DNA from: Salinivirga cyanobacteriivorans
Lineage (GTDB): Bacteria > Bacteroidota > Bacteroidia > Bacteroidales > Salinivirgaceae
Reading direction: 5' to 3'
Assembly (NCBI RefSeq): GCF_001443605.1
Contig: NZ_CP013118.1
Span: 690,225 to 754,224, forward strand
DNA length: 64,000 bases
The notes beneath the pieces are model-generated. The model was not told the DNA's origin. It was given only the letters and a program-made list of their open reading frames with translations, and searched no databases. The position numbers and the translations under genes are program-made. The stretch's first letter is position 1. Every line of letters begins with the position of its first letter. Of this stretch, positions 36,609 to 45,057 are shown piece by piece.

Positions 36609-38567
36609 ATGAAAATATTCGGCCTTGCAATATACAAATTTTTTCTGTTCATAATTCTGCTTTGGTTTTATAGTTCTACATACGGTCAGCAAATATCACA
36701 AATTAGTGCGGATGACCATACCAAAATCAACAAATTTTTAGAAATTGCTGAAACCGCCATAAACCAGGGCAATTCTCAGGTTGCGGCCACAAATTATACC
36801 AAGGTAGCTTTTATTTATTGGAAACATGACTATTTCAGGGATGCCATCGAATACTTTTCACAATCTGCAGTCATTTATCAAAAAACTGAAAACCTCAGAA
36901 ACCTCAGGAATGTGTATACAAACATCGGTGTTTTATACACAGATTTGCAAGAAATTGAACTATCGGAGGAGTATTTTAAAAAGAGTCTTGAAATTGCCAG
37001 AGAAATGGGCAAAAAAGAAGAAATTGCCTCTGGTTTAATCGACCTTGCTTATATCTTATCTGCCATGGGCCGTTTTGATGAATCTAACCAAAAACTGGAA
37101 GAGGCCTACCAATTAGCCGAGCAGATTGGCAATAACCAATTATTACTATCATGCTACGGGCTATTTGCAGACAACTTCCGCAATATGAATCAACCCGGAA
37201 AAGCCGATGAGTATCGCAATAAATACAACAAAATTCAACAATTCGCACAGGCACAAACCATGCGACAGTCATTTGAAGAAGAGAAGGTAGAAAGCATGGC
37301 TGAAATACAAAGGCAAAAGGCAGAAAAAAGAGCGCAGCAACTTGAGCTTGAACTCAGGCAAACCCGCCTTGAATCTACACAAGATTCATTAAAATTTGCT
37401 GAGCGACTGAGTAAGCAGCGCCAGGCACAAATTGATCTGTTAAAAAAGGATAGTATTATTAAAGCTCAGACACTTGAGCGACAAAGGGCTGAACAAAGAG
37501 AAGCTGAAGCCCGGATTAAACAACAGGAAGCCGTTGAACGCAATCAAAAAATTATAATTTATGGTACAGGCGTGGTATTAATATTGGCCATATTAGCTGC
37601 TATATCATTATTTATAAGATTCAGGGATAAAAAGAAAGCCAACAGAATTCTGGAAGACCGTAACCGGGAAATTGCAGAAAAAAGCGACGAACTATCTGCT
37701 GCACTTACCAAAATCCAAAAACAGAACAAACAAATTACCAAGAGTATAAATTATGCTCAAAGTATACAAACCGCCATGCTGCCTGAAAGAAAAGAACTGA
37801 ACAAATATATTCCTGATTCATTTATATTCTTTAAACCACGTGATATTGTAAGCGGTGATTTTTATTGGTTCCGTAAAGCACAGAAGAAGTTCGATATTCA
37901 AAAAATATTTAATATTTCACGTAAAGAAGAGTTTTCGCCATTGCAAAAAGACGACTATTTTCTCATATCAGCGGTCGATTGTACCGGCCATGGTGTCCCC
38001 GGAGCTTTTATGTCAATGATCGGATATAATTTACTTGATGACATTACAGATAAAGGCATAAGCCGGCCGGATCTTATTCTGGAGCAATTGCATCAAGGTG
38101 TACAGGTGGCCCTTAAGCAGGAAGTAACGGAAAATAAAGACGGTATGGATCTGGCTTTTTGCCAGATTGATATTGAAAACAAAAAATTGAGATTTGCCGG
38201 AGCTAAAAACCCTTTGGTTTATATTCAAAATGATGAAATCTTTCAGCTGCAAGCAGATAAAATCCCAATTGGGGGTACCCTGGTTAAGGATCCAAAGTTT
38301 TCATTACAGGAAATTGACATTCAGAATGACACATATTGTTATATTTTTTCAGATGGTTTTATAGATCAATTTGGAGGCCCAAAAGGGCGCAAATATATGG
38401 CAAAAAAATTCAGAGCTTTGTTGTTGGAAATACATAAGCGGCCAATGGAAGAGCAAAGGGAAATACTTGAGCTAACCATTGACACCTGGATGGGCGAAAA
38501 ATATGCACAAATAGATGACATGCTTGTTATGGGTTTTAAATTAACTCCTGATCTGCTTAACATATAA
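36609..38567 (+). CDS. TPR-SpoIIE (PP2C-type) serine/threonine phosphatase
   Basis: The 652-residue protein starts at ATG 36609 with an N-terminal hydrophobic signal or anchor. TPR repeats occupy about 40-220 (NVYTNIGVLYTDLQEIELSEEYF), followed by a long coiled coil (about 220-315), one membrane helix (about 318-338), a second coiled coil, and a C-terminal SpoIIE domain (about 385-650). The SpoIIE domain has DYFLISAVDCTGHGVPGAFMSM and YIFSDGFIDQFGG, which carry the metal-binding Asp residues. The topology puts the TPR part in the periplasm and the phosphatase in the cytosol. SpoIIE phosphatases dephosphorylate regulators in partner-switching systems, and SiaC-like proteins encoded 6-8 kb away are possible substrates. 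Confidence 0.87.
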   Translation: MKIFGLAIYKFFLFIILLWFYSSTYGQQISQISADDHTKINKFLEIAETAINQGNSQVAATNYTKVAFIYWKHDYFRDAIEYFSQSAVIYQKTENLRNLRNVYTNIGVLYTDLQEIELSEEYFKKSLEIAREMGKKEEIASGLIDLAYILSAMGRFDESNQKLEEAYQLAEQIGNNQLLLSCYGLFADNFRNMNQPGKADEYRNKYNKIQQFAQAQTMRQSFEEEKVESMAEIQRQKAEKRAQQLELELRQTRLESTQDSLKFAERLSKQRQAQIDLLKKDSIIKAQTLERQRAEQREAEARIKQQEAVERNQKIIIYGTGVVLILAILAAISLFIRFRDKKKANRILEDRNREIAEKSDELSAALTKIQKQNKQITKSINYAQSIQTAMLPERKELNKYIPDSFIFFKPRDIVSGDFYWFRKAQKKFDIQKIFNISRKEEFSPLQKDDYFLISAVDCTGHGVPGAFMSMIGYNLLDDITDKGISRPDLILEQLHQGVQVALKQEVTENKDGMDLAFCQIDIENKKLRFAGAKNPLVYIQNDEIFQLQADKIPIGGTLVKDPKFSLQEIDIQNDTYCYIFSDGFIDQFGGPKGRKYMAKKFRALLLEIHKRPMEEQREILELTIDTWMGEKYAQIDDMLVMGFKLTPDLLNI

Positions 38568-38716
38568 GTTTCTTATCGTTAATCAGGTAAAATATTATAT
38601 TCGTCAAAATCTCGTAACAAAATTGTGAATGAAAAGTTAAAGAATATAGCACAACCCTTTAAAATTGTTATATTGGCACAGTTAATCAGTATAATAACCT
38701 TAAATTAAGAATATTT

Positions 38717-39301
38717 ATGAAAAAACTAAGTTTACTTTTCGTAGGACTGTTGCTGGGAATGGCAACAATAGCACAACCGGTGGTTGATAATGCCATTATT
38801 CCGGTTGCTGTTAACCTTAATTCAATTCTAAGACTTAATGTAACATCAGGTGGTAACATTGAGTGGACAGTGAACACCATTGACCAATATCAAAATGGTA
38901 TAGCAACTGGTCCAAGATATCAAACAGACTTTACAGTTGCATCCTCTGTTGATTTTGATATTAATCTTTATGCGGAAGATGCCACCCTTCTTGGAACAGA
39001 TGATGTAAACAACACAATGTCACTAGACAACATTGGTTACGATGTTGTGAGCACTGGTGGTGGTGCTGACGGAACGAACTGGAACCTTCCAGGAACTGTC
39101 GCTGCACTTACTAACGCCGCCGTCCCTGTTGTTACCAGTATTGGTGGTTTTGGAGCTGGTGATATTACGCAAAATGCTTTCCAGATACAGTGGGAAATGG
39201 GTACAAGTGGTACTGGTATGAATGGTAGTTCCCTCTTACAGCAATCTATTGCACCAGATAGATATACGACTAATGTATTTTTAGTATTGGTTCCACAATA
39301 G
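38717..39301 (+). CDS. Small secreted beta-sandwich protein, candidate fibre subunit 1
   Basis: The 194-residue protein has a signal peptide (MKKLSLLFVGLLLGMATIAQ) and a Thr/Asn/Gly-rich, beta-type mature part with no cysteine. The segment VNLNSILRLNVTSGGNIEW followed by TVNTIDQYQNGI resembles VKTGNYVEFYVNHLDDYENGM of the next gene, so both are diverged copies of one domain. The C-terminus ends in a strand-like NVFLVLVPQ. I do not recognise a named family. Position ahead of a second copy and the large barrel protein, with a hairpin in between, recalls a major subunit in pilus operons. That reading is inference. Confidence 0.6.
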   Translation: MKKLSLLFVGLLLGMATIAQPVVDNAIIPVAVNLNSILRLNVTSGGNIEWTVNTIDQYQNGIATGPRYQTDFTVASSVDFDINLYAEDATLLGTDDVNNTMSLDNIGYDVVSTGGGADGTNWNLPGTVAALTNAAVPVVTSIGGFGAGDITQNAFQIQWEMGTSGTGMNGSSLLQQSIAPDRYTTNVFLVLVPQ

Positions 39302-39312
39302 TATTCAAATAT

Positions 39313-39347
39313 AAAGCAATGCAGTATTTTTCATACTGCGTTGCTTT
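39313..39347 (+). promoter_or_regulatory. Intercistronic hairpin / attenuator
   Basis: Fifteen-base arms (AAAGCAATGCAGTAT and ATACTGCGTTGCTTT, one G-T pair) enclose a 5-base loop. The right arm is followed by CATTTT rather than a long T run, so it may be a weak terminator or an mRNA-stabilising structure that keeps gene 1 more abundant than the two genes downstream. Confidence 0.65.
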
Positions 39348-39368
39348 CATTTTCACCCCAAAAAAACA

Positions 39369-39884
39369 ATGGTTTTGAAAAAGGTATTGTTTACGCTTTA
39401 TATATTTATTTTTACATTCAATGCCATTGCTCAAAACAATGTAACTACACGAGTTATTGTAAAAACGGGCAACTATGTTGAATTTTATGTAAACCATCTG
39501 GATGATTATGAAAATGGCATGTCTCTGGAAAACTATACAACATTACAAATAGAATATAACGACACTGTTTCTGGCGGCATAGCGAATCCATCAGGTCCGG
39601 GTTGGGAGCTCAATGTGAGAGCCATGAGCGCAAGTATAGAGTCGATAGATTCTGGTGAAACATTACCTTTAGATTTAGTAGAGTTTAGAGTATTTCATGA
39701 GAGCGCAACTAACACATTCACTTTAAACTCAACAGATACAGAAATAGCAACCGGAACCGACAGAGTTAATTATGTTGCAGATGTTATCATAAGCTATGAT
39801 ATTGGGAAGACGAATCCAATTAATATAGTATCTAACGAGAGGTTTGTTGTGGAACTTATGTTTACAATAAAAACTAAGGATTAA
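39369..39884 (+). CDS. Small secreted protein, candidate fibre subunit 2
   Basis: The 171 residues begin with a signal peptide (MVLKKVLFTLYIFIFTFNAIAQ). The mature part is beta-type and shares the VNxxDxYxNGM/I block with the upstream protein near its N-terminus. It continues with GPGWELNVRAMSASIE, VEFRVFHES and a final RFVVELMFTIKT strand. No enzyme motif or lipobox is visible. It lies 67 bases after the first gene and 1 base before the large barrel gene, so it is probably coupled to the latter. A minor or tip subunit is possible, but the function is unproven. Confidence 0.58.
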   Translation: MVLKKVLFTLYIFIFTFNAIAQNNVTTRVIVKTGNYVEFYVNHLDDYENGMSLENYTTLQIEYNDTVSGGIANPSGPGWELNVRAMSASIESIDSGETLPLDLVEFRVFHESATNTFTLNSTDTEIATGTDRVNYVADVIISYDIGKTNPINIVSNERFVVELMFTIKTKD

Positions 39885-39885
39885 A

Positions 39886-42800
39886 TTGAATATTAAAAAA
39901 TTCATAGCACTTTTTTTTTGGCTAATGCCGCTTCTGGCAACTGGCCAATTTTCTTTTTTAGACGATCCTTATGGAGATATCCAATTAGAGTTTTTACGAG
40001 ATAAAATTGAAACGAAAAAGGCCGAATCGTTTTTCAATGTCTTAAAAATAAAAAACCCAACAGACAGACGCTTACAATTCAATGCTCACCTGACTTTACC
40101 GCGGGGATGGGGTTTGATGGTCGATGCAAGACAAACAATTACCCTTAACCCAAAAGACTCAGTTTTACTACCTATAAGAGCAAGTATTTCACCAAATGCA
40201 AAAGGTGAAATTGGATATGCTGTTGTTGCTACTTTAACCGATAATAAGGGGAAGTCATTTAAAAACGAATATAGTTTTGTAAATATTCCCAAAACAAACA
40301 AAATCAAATTCAGGCCCGCTCAAAGAACACTCTATTTTAATAATGCCACAAACAAAGCTAAAATGGAGTTTAATTGCATTAATCAGGGAAATGTAGATGA
40401 AGTAGTCTACCTTGAGTTTAATTACGACAAAGGAATTGGGATGCCAAATGGTGCTAATCAATCTTACAAGACTGAGTTTTTGTTATCACCAAATACAGAC
40501 ACTACATTGAGCTTTGATATGAAATATCTTAATCAGAGCAATGAAACTTATGGTGACCGGAAAAATTATCGCGTGCATATTAAAACTTACACCAGAGACA
40601 CAGCATTTGAAAATGCGTTATGGATAAAAAAAATCAATCAAGAATATGAAAATTATATACCTGACCGCAACAGGTTATTGATTGTTGAATTATCGGCTCT
40701 CAATATTTTCTCAGACTATGACCCAATCTATAATGCTGATTTAAGAGGAAGTTTTCTAACAAAAAAAGCAGGTAGCGTTTTCTATAGATTCCAAACAATG
40801 GGCAAGCGCTTTTATGAAGACCCATGGCTTTACTCCCGTATACGTGTAAGATACGATTATAAAAACCTTCTTTTAAAATTAGGGGATGTAAATGAAAGTA
40901 TTGACCAATCACTTTTTGGTCGCGGTGCTTCAGCACATATCACATACAAAAAACAAGAATTAAAACTAACAGCCACAAGAAACTTATTTAACAAAGCCGA
41001 TCAAGCCGGGGCATTGTTAAGAATAAAACCCTATGGAGAATCATATGTAGAAGCGGGTGGAATTTACGCTACAAACGCTGACTTAAAGCAGGACAACTAT
41101 TTAGGTGTATTCGGTTTTTTTGTCCCTTTTTTCAATAATGTGAGATTTTATATTAGAGGCGGAATCAGTGAAACCTATTTTACAGACTTTGGCAACAAAT
41201 CGGTTATGGGTTATGGTTCTCAGGCAAATATTAGCTACAATAGTAAAAAAATAAATTTTAGAAGTACCTTTCAGTATGGCGACAGGCATTATAAAGGTTA
41301 TTTCGCTGGTAGACTTAAAAGCTATAACCAGGCCAATATTGGCATCACCAAAAGAATGCGTTTAACAGTAACAGGAAACTTATTTTATAACAATCCACCT
41401 GTATACGATGGTTATAAATTACAGGAAGACCTTTATTTTAATTCACTATACTCCTTAGCACAGTTAAATTACAATCTTAATCCAACTTTTACCTTATACG
41501 GTGGGCCACGCCACGAACTTAAATGGTCAAATAACTTCTTTAATTTTGATCGAACAAGTGAACTATCTGTACCCACCACATACCTAACAGCAGGCGTTAG
41601 AATTAGGAGTCAGAACACAACAGTTACAGCTAATTTAAAAGGAGCTGCAGGTTATACCTATTCATCGGTCGATAGATTTGCCGTCAGTAATCCAATACTT
41701 AAAAAAAACCACCGTTATCCTAGCTTTGAACTTGGTGTTAATTTACGTGGAAGGATTTGGAGTATTTATGCAAGTTATTATGATGGCCCTTATACATTAA
41801 ATCAACATTACGAGAATATTTATTTTAATATAGATAACCGTTTAGTGCGGATATTGCCACAGATAGGCTTCTTTGTTTACAAAGATTATATAAAAATTGA
41901 AAACCGCTCAACCCTAAACTTTGACCTGGCTTCCAAAAGTACCCGATATAATATTAATACAATCGTATCTGGCTATCCAGGTAAAGGATGGCGGCTCCAG
42001 TTAATTAACACCATTGGATACCAATCTTCTTATGATGAAGTTGTAGAAGAAAAGTATACATTTAGCAACACCTATTTTGAGTTCAGAGTGCAGAAAAAAT
42101 TCGGGTTTAATCAGCCCAGAGTTCAATACCATGATTTGCGACTAATCTTCTTTAAAGACTTAAATGGTGATGGCAAAAAAAGTAAAGATGAACCTGGTAT
42201 CGAAAATGTACTCGCCAAAATAAACGTTGATCATACAGTAAATGATTCAATGCAACAAATAGGGAATATGAATGAAGGAGGCTTTTATGCAACTGAGCTT
42301 TTATCTGATATTAAAGGTTTGGTTAAATACGATAATATCCCAGGAGGTTTTTATACAGTAAATTATGTTTCTCTCGGTAAAATGCAGGGTAATTACACAA
42401 GTGATAAAAGCCAGCAAAAGTTCATAATGGATGACGATAAAACTATTTATATACCTTATAAAGAAAACAACAAAATATTTGGTTCAGTTATATTAAACAG
42501 GTCAAAACTATCGAATTTGGGTAATATATCGCCTGCCAATGTTAAAATTACAGCCACCGATAGTAAAGGAAATGTGTACTCTACGCTTACGGATAAGAAT
42601 GGAGATTTTATTCTTTATGTACCAAATGTGGATAAATACAAAATTCACATGAATAACATCTTTTATGAACATTTCAACCTGGCACAAAATGACTTTACCG
42701 TTGAGCTAAACGGCTACAAACAGTTTGAAATAAACTTTATACTTAACGAGAAACGACGTCGAATTAGCTTCAGCAACAACCTCGATTTTGCCGAGCAGGA

Positions 42801-43434
42801 TCGTAATGTGCGCGTTATCAGGCGCACCAACCTGGGCGGATCGGTGAAAGATGCTGCCACATTTAAACCTATTAAAGCTGAAGTGAAAATTATTGATAGT
42901 GAAACCGGAGAGGTCGTCAGCGAAGCCAGAACAGATGGAAAAACAGGAAAATTCTACGTATCGTTCCTGGCCGGCGAGAACTACAAGCTTGTAGTCACCT
43001 CAGATGGGTATTGGTTCTATGCAGAGAACCTGCCTTCAGGTCAAATTACCACTTTCCAGAACATGAAACGCGAAATCATGCTCGATTATATCACAGTAGG
43101 TTCAAAAGTGAACCTGCAGGCCATTACATTTGAGCCCGATAGCGACCAGCTATCACCAGAATCAATGGCCGAACTCGATCGTCTTGCAGGCATCCTGAAA
43201 GACAACCCGGGAATTGAGCTTGAAGTTGTCGGGCATTGCGACGACATTGAAGCCATTGAAAACATTGAGGTAGCAGAAGAACGCGCCCGTACCGTAACAA
43301 GCTACCTGATGAAACAGGGTATTAAGAACATAAAATTCAGTAGTGCAGGTAATTCACAACCTGTATCTGCCGGAAATACAGAAGAAGAACGTGCTAAGAA
43401 TCGCCGCGTGGAGGCAATTGTGATTAGTAAATAA
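39886..43434 (+). CDS. Large outer-membrane protein: Ig-like N-domain, usher-like barrel, SdrD-like/regulatory repeats, OmpA C-domain
   Basis: The 1182 residues start at TTG 39886, one base after the preceding stop; no ATG is near and the resulting MNIKKFIALFFWLMPLLATG is a good signal peptide. An Ig-like domain covers about 30-135. A region of about 490 residues (about 265-755) alternates aromatic and polar residues in strand-sized units, enough for a barrel of usher size. Then come a calcium-type loop DLNGDGKKSKDEPG (about 757), two carboxypeptidase-regulatory-like beta domains (about 862-945 and 980-1060), and an OmpA-type peptidoglycan-binding domain (about 1075-1180; ITFEPDSDQLSPES, VVGHCDD, EERARTV). 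I know no named family with this exact order. An outer-membrane assembly platform anchored to the wall is my reading. Confidence 0.7.
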   Translation: MNIKKFIALFFWLMPLLATGQFSFLDDPYGDIQLEFLRDKIETKKAESFFNVLKIKNPTDRRLQFNAHLTLPRGWGLMVDARQTITLNPKDSVLLPIRASISPNAKGEIGYAVVATLTDNKGKSFKNEYSFVNIPKTNKIKFRPAQRTLYFNNATNKAKMEFNCINQGNVDEVVYLEFNYDKGIGMPNGANQSYKTEFLLSPNTDTTLSFDMKYLNQSNETYGDRKNYRVHIKTYTRDTAFENALWIKKINQEYENYIPDRNRLLIVELSALNIFSDYDPIYNADLRGSFLTKKAGSVFYRFQTMGKRFYEDPWLYSRIRVRYDYKNLLLKLGDVNESIDQSLFGRGASAHITYKKQELKLTATRNLFNKADQAGALLRIKPYGESYVEAGGIYATNADLKQDNYLGVFGFFVPFFNNVRFYIRGGISETYFTDFGNKSVMGYGSQANISYNSKKINFRSTFQYGDRHYKGYFAGRLKSYNQANIGITKRMRLTVTGNLFYNNPPVYDGYKLQEDLYFNSLYSLAQLNYNLNPTFTLYGGPRHELKWSNNFFNFDRTSELSVPTTYLTAGVRIRSQNTTVTANLKGAAGYTYSSVDRFAVSNPILKKNHRYPSFELGVNLRGRIWSIYASYYDGPYTLNQHYENIYFNIDNRLVRILPQIGFFVYKDYIKIENRSTLNFDLASKSTRYNINTIVSGYPGKGWRLQLINTIGYQSSYDEVVEEKYTFSNTYFEFRVQKKFGFNQPRVQYHDLRLIFFKDLNGDGKKSKDEPGIENVLAKINVDHTVNDSMQQIGNMNEGGFYATELLSDIKGLVKYDNIPGGFYTVNYVSLGKMQGNYTSDKSQQKFIMDDDKTIYIPYKENNKIFGSVILNRSKLSNLGNISPANVKITATDSKGNVYSTLTDKNGDFILYVPNVDKYKIHMNNIFYEHFNLAQNDFTVELNGYKQFEINFILNEKRRRISFSNNLDFAEQDRNVRVIRRTNLGGSVKDAATFKPIKAEVKIIDSETGEVVSEARTDGKTGKFYVSFLAGENYKLVVTSDGYWFYAENLPSGQITTFQNMKREIMLDYITVGSKVNLQAITFEPDSDQLSPESMAELDRLAGILKDNPGIELEVVGHCDDIEAIENIEVAEERARTVTSYLMKQGIKNIKFSSAGNSQPVSAGNTEEERAKNRRVEAIVISK

Positions 43435-43506
43435 TTGAAGTTTTTGGGATAAAATTTAACTTCCATCCCTCACTTATAATATTCCCGGCCAAAGCCTCAT
43501 GTTAAC

Positions 43507-43607
43507 AGGAGCTTTCTTTACCTCTGCCGTGAATAGGCGGGCAAATTATCTGACTATCCGAAAAAGTCTGTTGATTTTAGAGTGGAATTAAGTTATACCC
43601 CAGTTTT
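43507..43607 (+). repeat. 101-base direct repeat, copy 1
   Basis: From AGGAGCTTTCTTTACC to TATACCCCAGTTTT this copy matches copy 2 at 44410 with only two differences by eye (A/C and G/T near the end). Confidence 0.85.
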
Positions 43608-43765
43608 CCTGTTTTGTGCACCACATCGACGCCCTAAAAATGCACCACTGATTATCAGCCTATTGTGGGTTTTAAATTAATATTTTGGGTGTCCCGTCCT
43701 ATTTTGCTCAATAGAATTAAACTATGTTGCATAGACCCAGGTATCCGTGATGAATAATTTCTCAT

Positions 43766-43789
43766 ATCCTTTTCCTTGATGAAAAGGAT
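43766..43789. repeat. Hairpin element
   Basis: ATCCTTTTC and GAAAAGGAT are perfect arms around a 6-base loop. No gene on either side makes it an obvious terminator. Confidence 0.5.
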
Positions 43790-44091
43790 CAAAAATCAAG
43801 ACCAAATTACGCTTCATCCCGCTCTGTTCAATGAATTAAATGGCATATAAAAGCTGGGCAAGCCTCTTTTATACCATTTATATCCATTGAACATTCACCC
43901 CTGCGCTGGCCCGCCAATTTGGTCTGGCCAACCCGCCCTGGGTCTTGTCGTTGATCAGCAGTAAAAAGTTTGCCAGCTAGCCGCATGAAGAAAAATGTGT
44001 TAAGAACCGAGCCATGACATGATCCTACACATACAACAATAATTGCAAGGTATATATATACAAGTAACCTACAAACAAGATTTAACCGGTT

Positions 44092-44165
44092 CATGGCGAG
44101 CTACATTCGACAATTAAAATTAACTATAACCGAATGAAAATCTACTTGTTATGGTGTCAAAGTTT
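44092..44165 (+). repeat. Dispersed repeat, degenerate copy C
   Basis: CATGGCGAGCT, CAT, a short GACA block, ATTAAAATTAA, ATGAAA and ATGGTGTCAAA occur in the same order as in copies A and B near 18.9 kb, but the central hairpin is missing. Confidence 0.45.
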
Positions 44166-44177
44166 GCGCTGTTTGAG

Positions 44178-44203
44178 CTCCGATTTTTTCTAAAAAATCG
44201 GAG
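44178..44203. repeat. Hairpin element
   Basis: Arms CTCCGATTTTTT and AAAAAATCGGAG surround a 2-base loop. It could stop transcription in either direction but follows no gene directly. Confidence 0.5.
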
Positions 44204-44337
44204 TGAGTTCGTAAACTTTAGCCATAAGGAGTGGATTTTTAGCATTTTTCTGTAAGCGGCGGTTTTTTTTGTGCCGCCCTTCGGTCGCCAAAGGCTTGCC
44301 GCAGGTGAAACGCTGGCGCTTTGGCGACACGCGGTTG

Positions 44338-44371
44338 CCTACTTTTTTTGACCTGAAGCAAAAAAAGTAGG
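44338..44371. repeat. Hairpin element with inverted repeat upstream
   Basis: CCTACTTTTTTT and AAAAAAAGTAGG are perfect arms around a 10-base loop. Just upstream, TCGCCAAAG and CTTTGGCGA form a second inverted repeat in a GC-richer block. The pair looks like a non-coding interspersed element. Confidence 0.55.
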
Positions 44372-44409
44372 GTTATGCCAAAATTGGGTGCCCCATTGCA
44401 CAAAACAGG

Positions 44410-44510
44410 AGGAGCTTTCTTTACCTCTGCCGTGAATAGGCGGGCAAATTATCTGACTATCCGAAAAAGTCTGTTGATTTTAGAGTGGAATTACGTTATA
44501 CCCCATTTTT
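44410..44510 (+). repeat. 101-base direct repeat, copy 2
   Basis: Near-identical to copy 1 at 43507, with 802 bases between the copies. It ends 41 bases before the stop of the SiaC-like gene. Confidence 0.85.
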
Positions 44511-44551
44511 GGGGCGTCATGGAGAATAAATATTGAGAAAAACACCTACAA

Positions 44552-44932
44552 TCAAGAATTATAGGCAATAAAAGTAAAGGGTAGTCCGTACAATGAGGCC
44601 AGCTCCTCTCCTACGTCCTGCATATCCTCATCATCTTCATGATAATGCCATTCAATAATAAGTGCTTTTGCTTGCTCTTTAATCTGGCACAAACACTCAA
44701 AAAAACTCTTAAACACCTTTGTTGTTGAGGAATTAAAATACTCAAGATTAAAAACAACTTTTGTTTGAGGTTGTGGATTATTGGCATATTGTTTAATCCA
44801 GGTTATAACTGGCTCATAAAACAGCAAAGCATCTTCTGGCCGTGATTTACCGGTGAATTTCATTATACCATCCTCCGCATCTAAATAGATTTCGGGTGAC
44901 TGCCTGGTTGCTTTGATGGTTAATGGTTTCAT
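44552..44932 (-). CDS. SiaC-like regulatory protein (DUF1987), copy 1
   Basis: The 126-residue cytosolic protein matches the SiaC/DUF1987 family: SPEIYLDAEDGIMKFTGKSRPED near the start, the EYFNSSTTK segment (S68, S69, T70) where SiaC carries its phosphorylated residue, and WHYHEDDEDMQDVGEEL. In Pseudomonas, SiaC is switched by kinase SiaB and PP2C phosphatase SiaA to control a diguanylate cyclase. A paralogue is encoded 1.3 kb away and a SpoIIE-type phosphatase at 36609. No SiaB-like kinase is visible here. A promoter element lies about 47 bases upstream of the ATG. Confidence 0.88.
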   Translation of the reverse strand: MKPLTIKATRQSPEIYLDAEDGIMKFTGKSRPEDALLFYEPVITWIKQYANNPQPQTKVVFNLEYFNSSTTKVFKSFFECLCQIKEQAKALIIEWHYHEDDEDMQDVGEELASLYGLPFTFIAYNS

Positions 44933-44978
44933 AAACTATATAATATTTTTCCGGGGTGTTAACTTTTCATTTACATTT

Positions 44979-44986
44979 CAAAGGTA
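44979..44986 (-). promoter_or_regulatory. Promoter -7 element of SiaC-like copy 1
   Basis: CAAAGGTA on the plus strand is TACCTTTG on the minus strand. Confidence 0.5.
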
Positions 44987-45057
44987 TTAAATTTTTCTAA
45001 TTTATGCATCGGCTAATTGAAGCCGGTTAAAACAGAAACAAATAAAAAACTCGCCGA

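Larger units (their letters stand above)
43435..44551. other. Gene-poor, repeat-rich intergenic region
   Basis: No convincing gene lies in these 1.1 kb. The region holds a 101-base direct repeat at both sides, three strong hairpins (43766-43789, 44178-44203, 44338-44371), an inverted repeat TCGCCAAAG/CTTTGGCGA within 44284-44327, and a degenerate copy of the repeat family seen at 18815. An 88-codon minus-strand frame at 43828-44094 has no family features and looks accidental. Confidence 0.7.

Noticed and set aside
43828-44094. 88-codon frame on the minus strand in the repeat-rich gap
   Set aside because: No family features and no promoter-like element; it lies among hairpins and repeats. Probably accidental.
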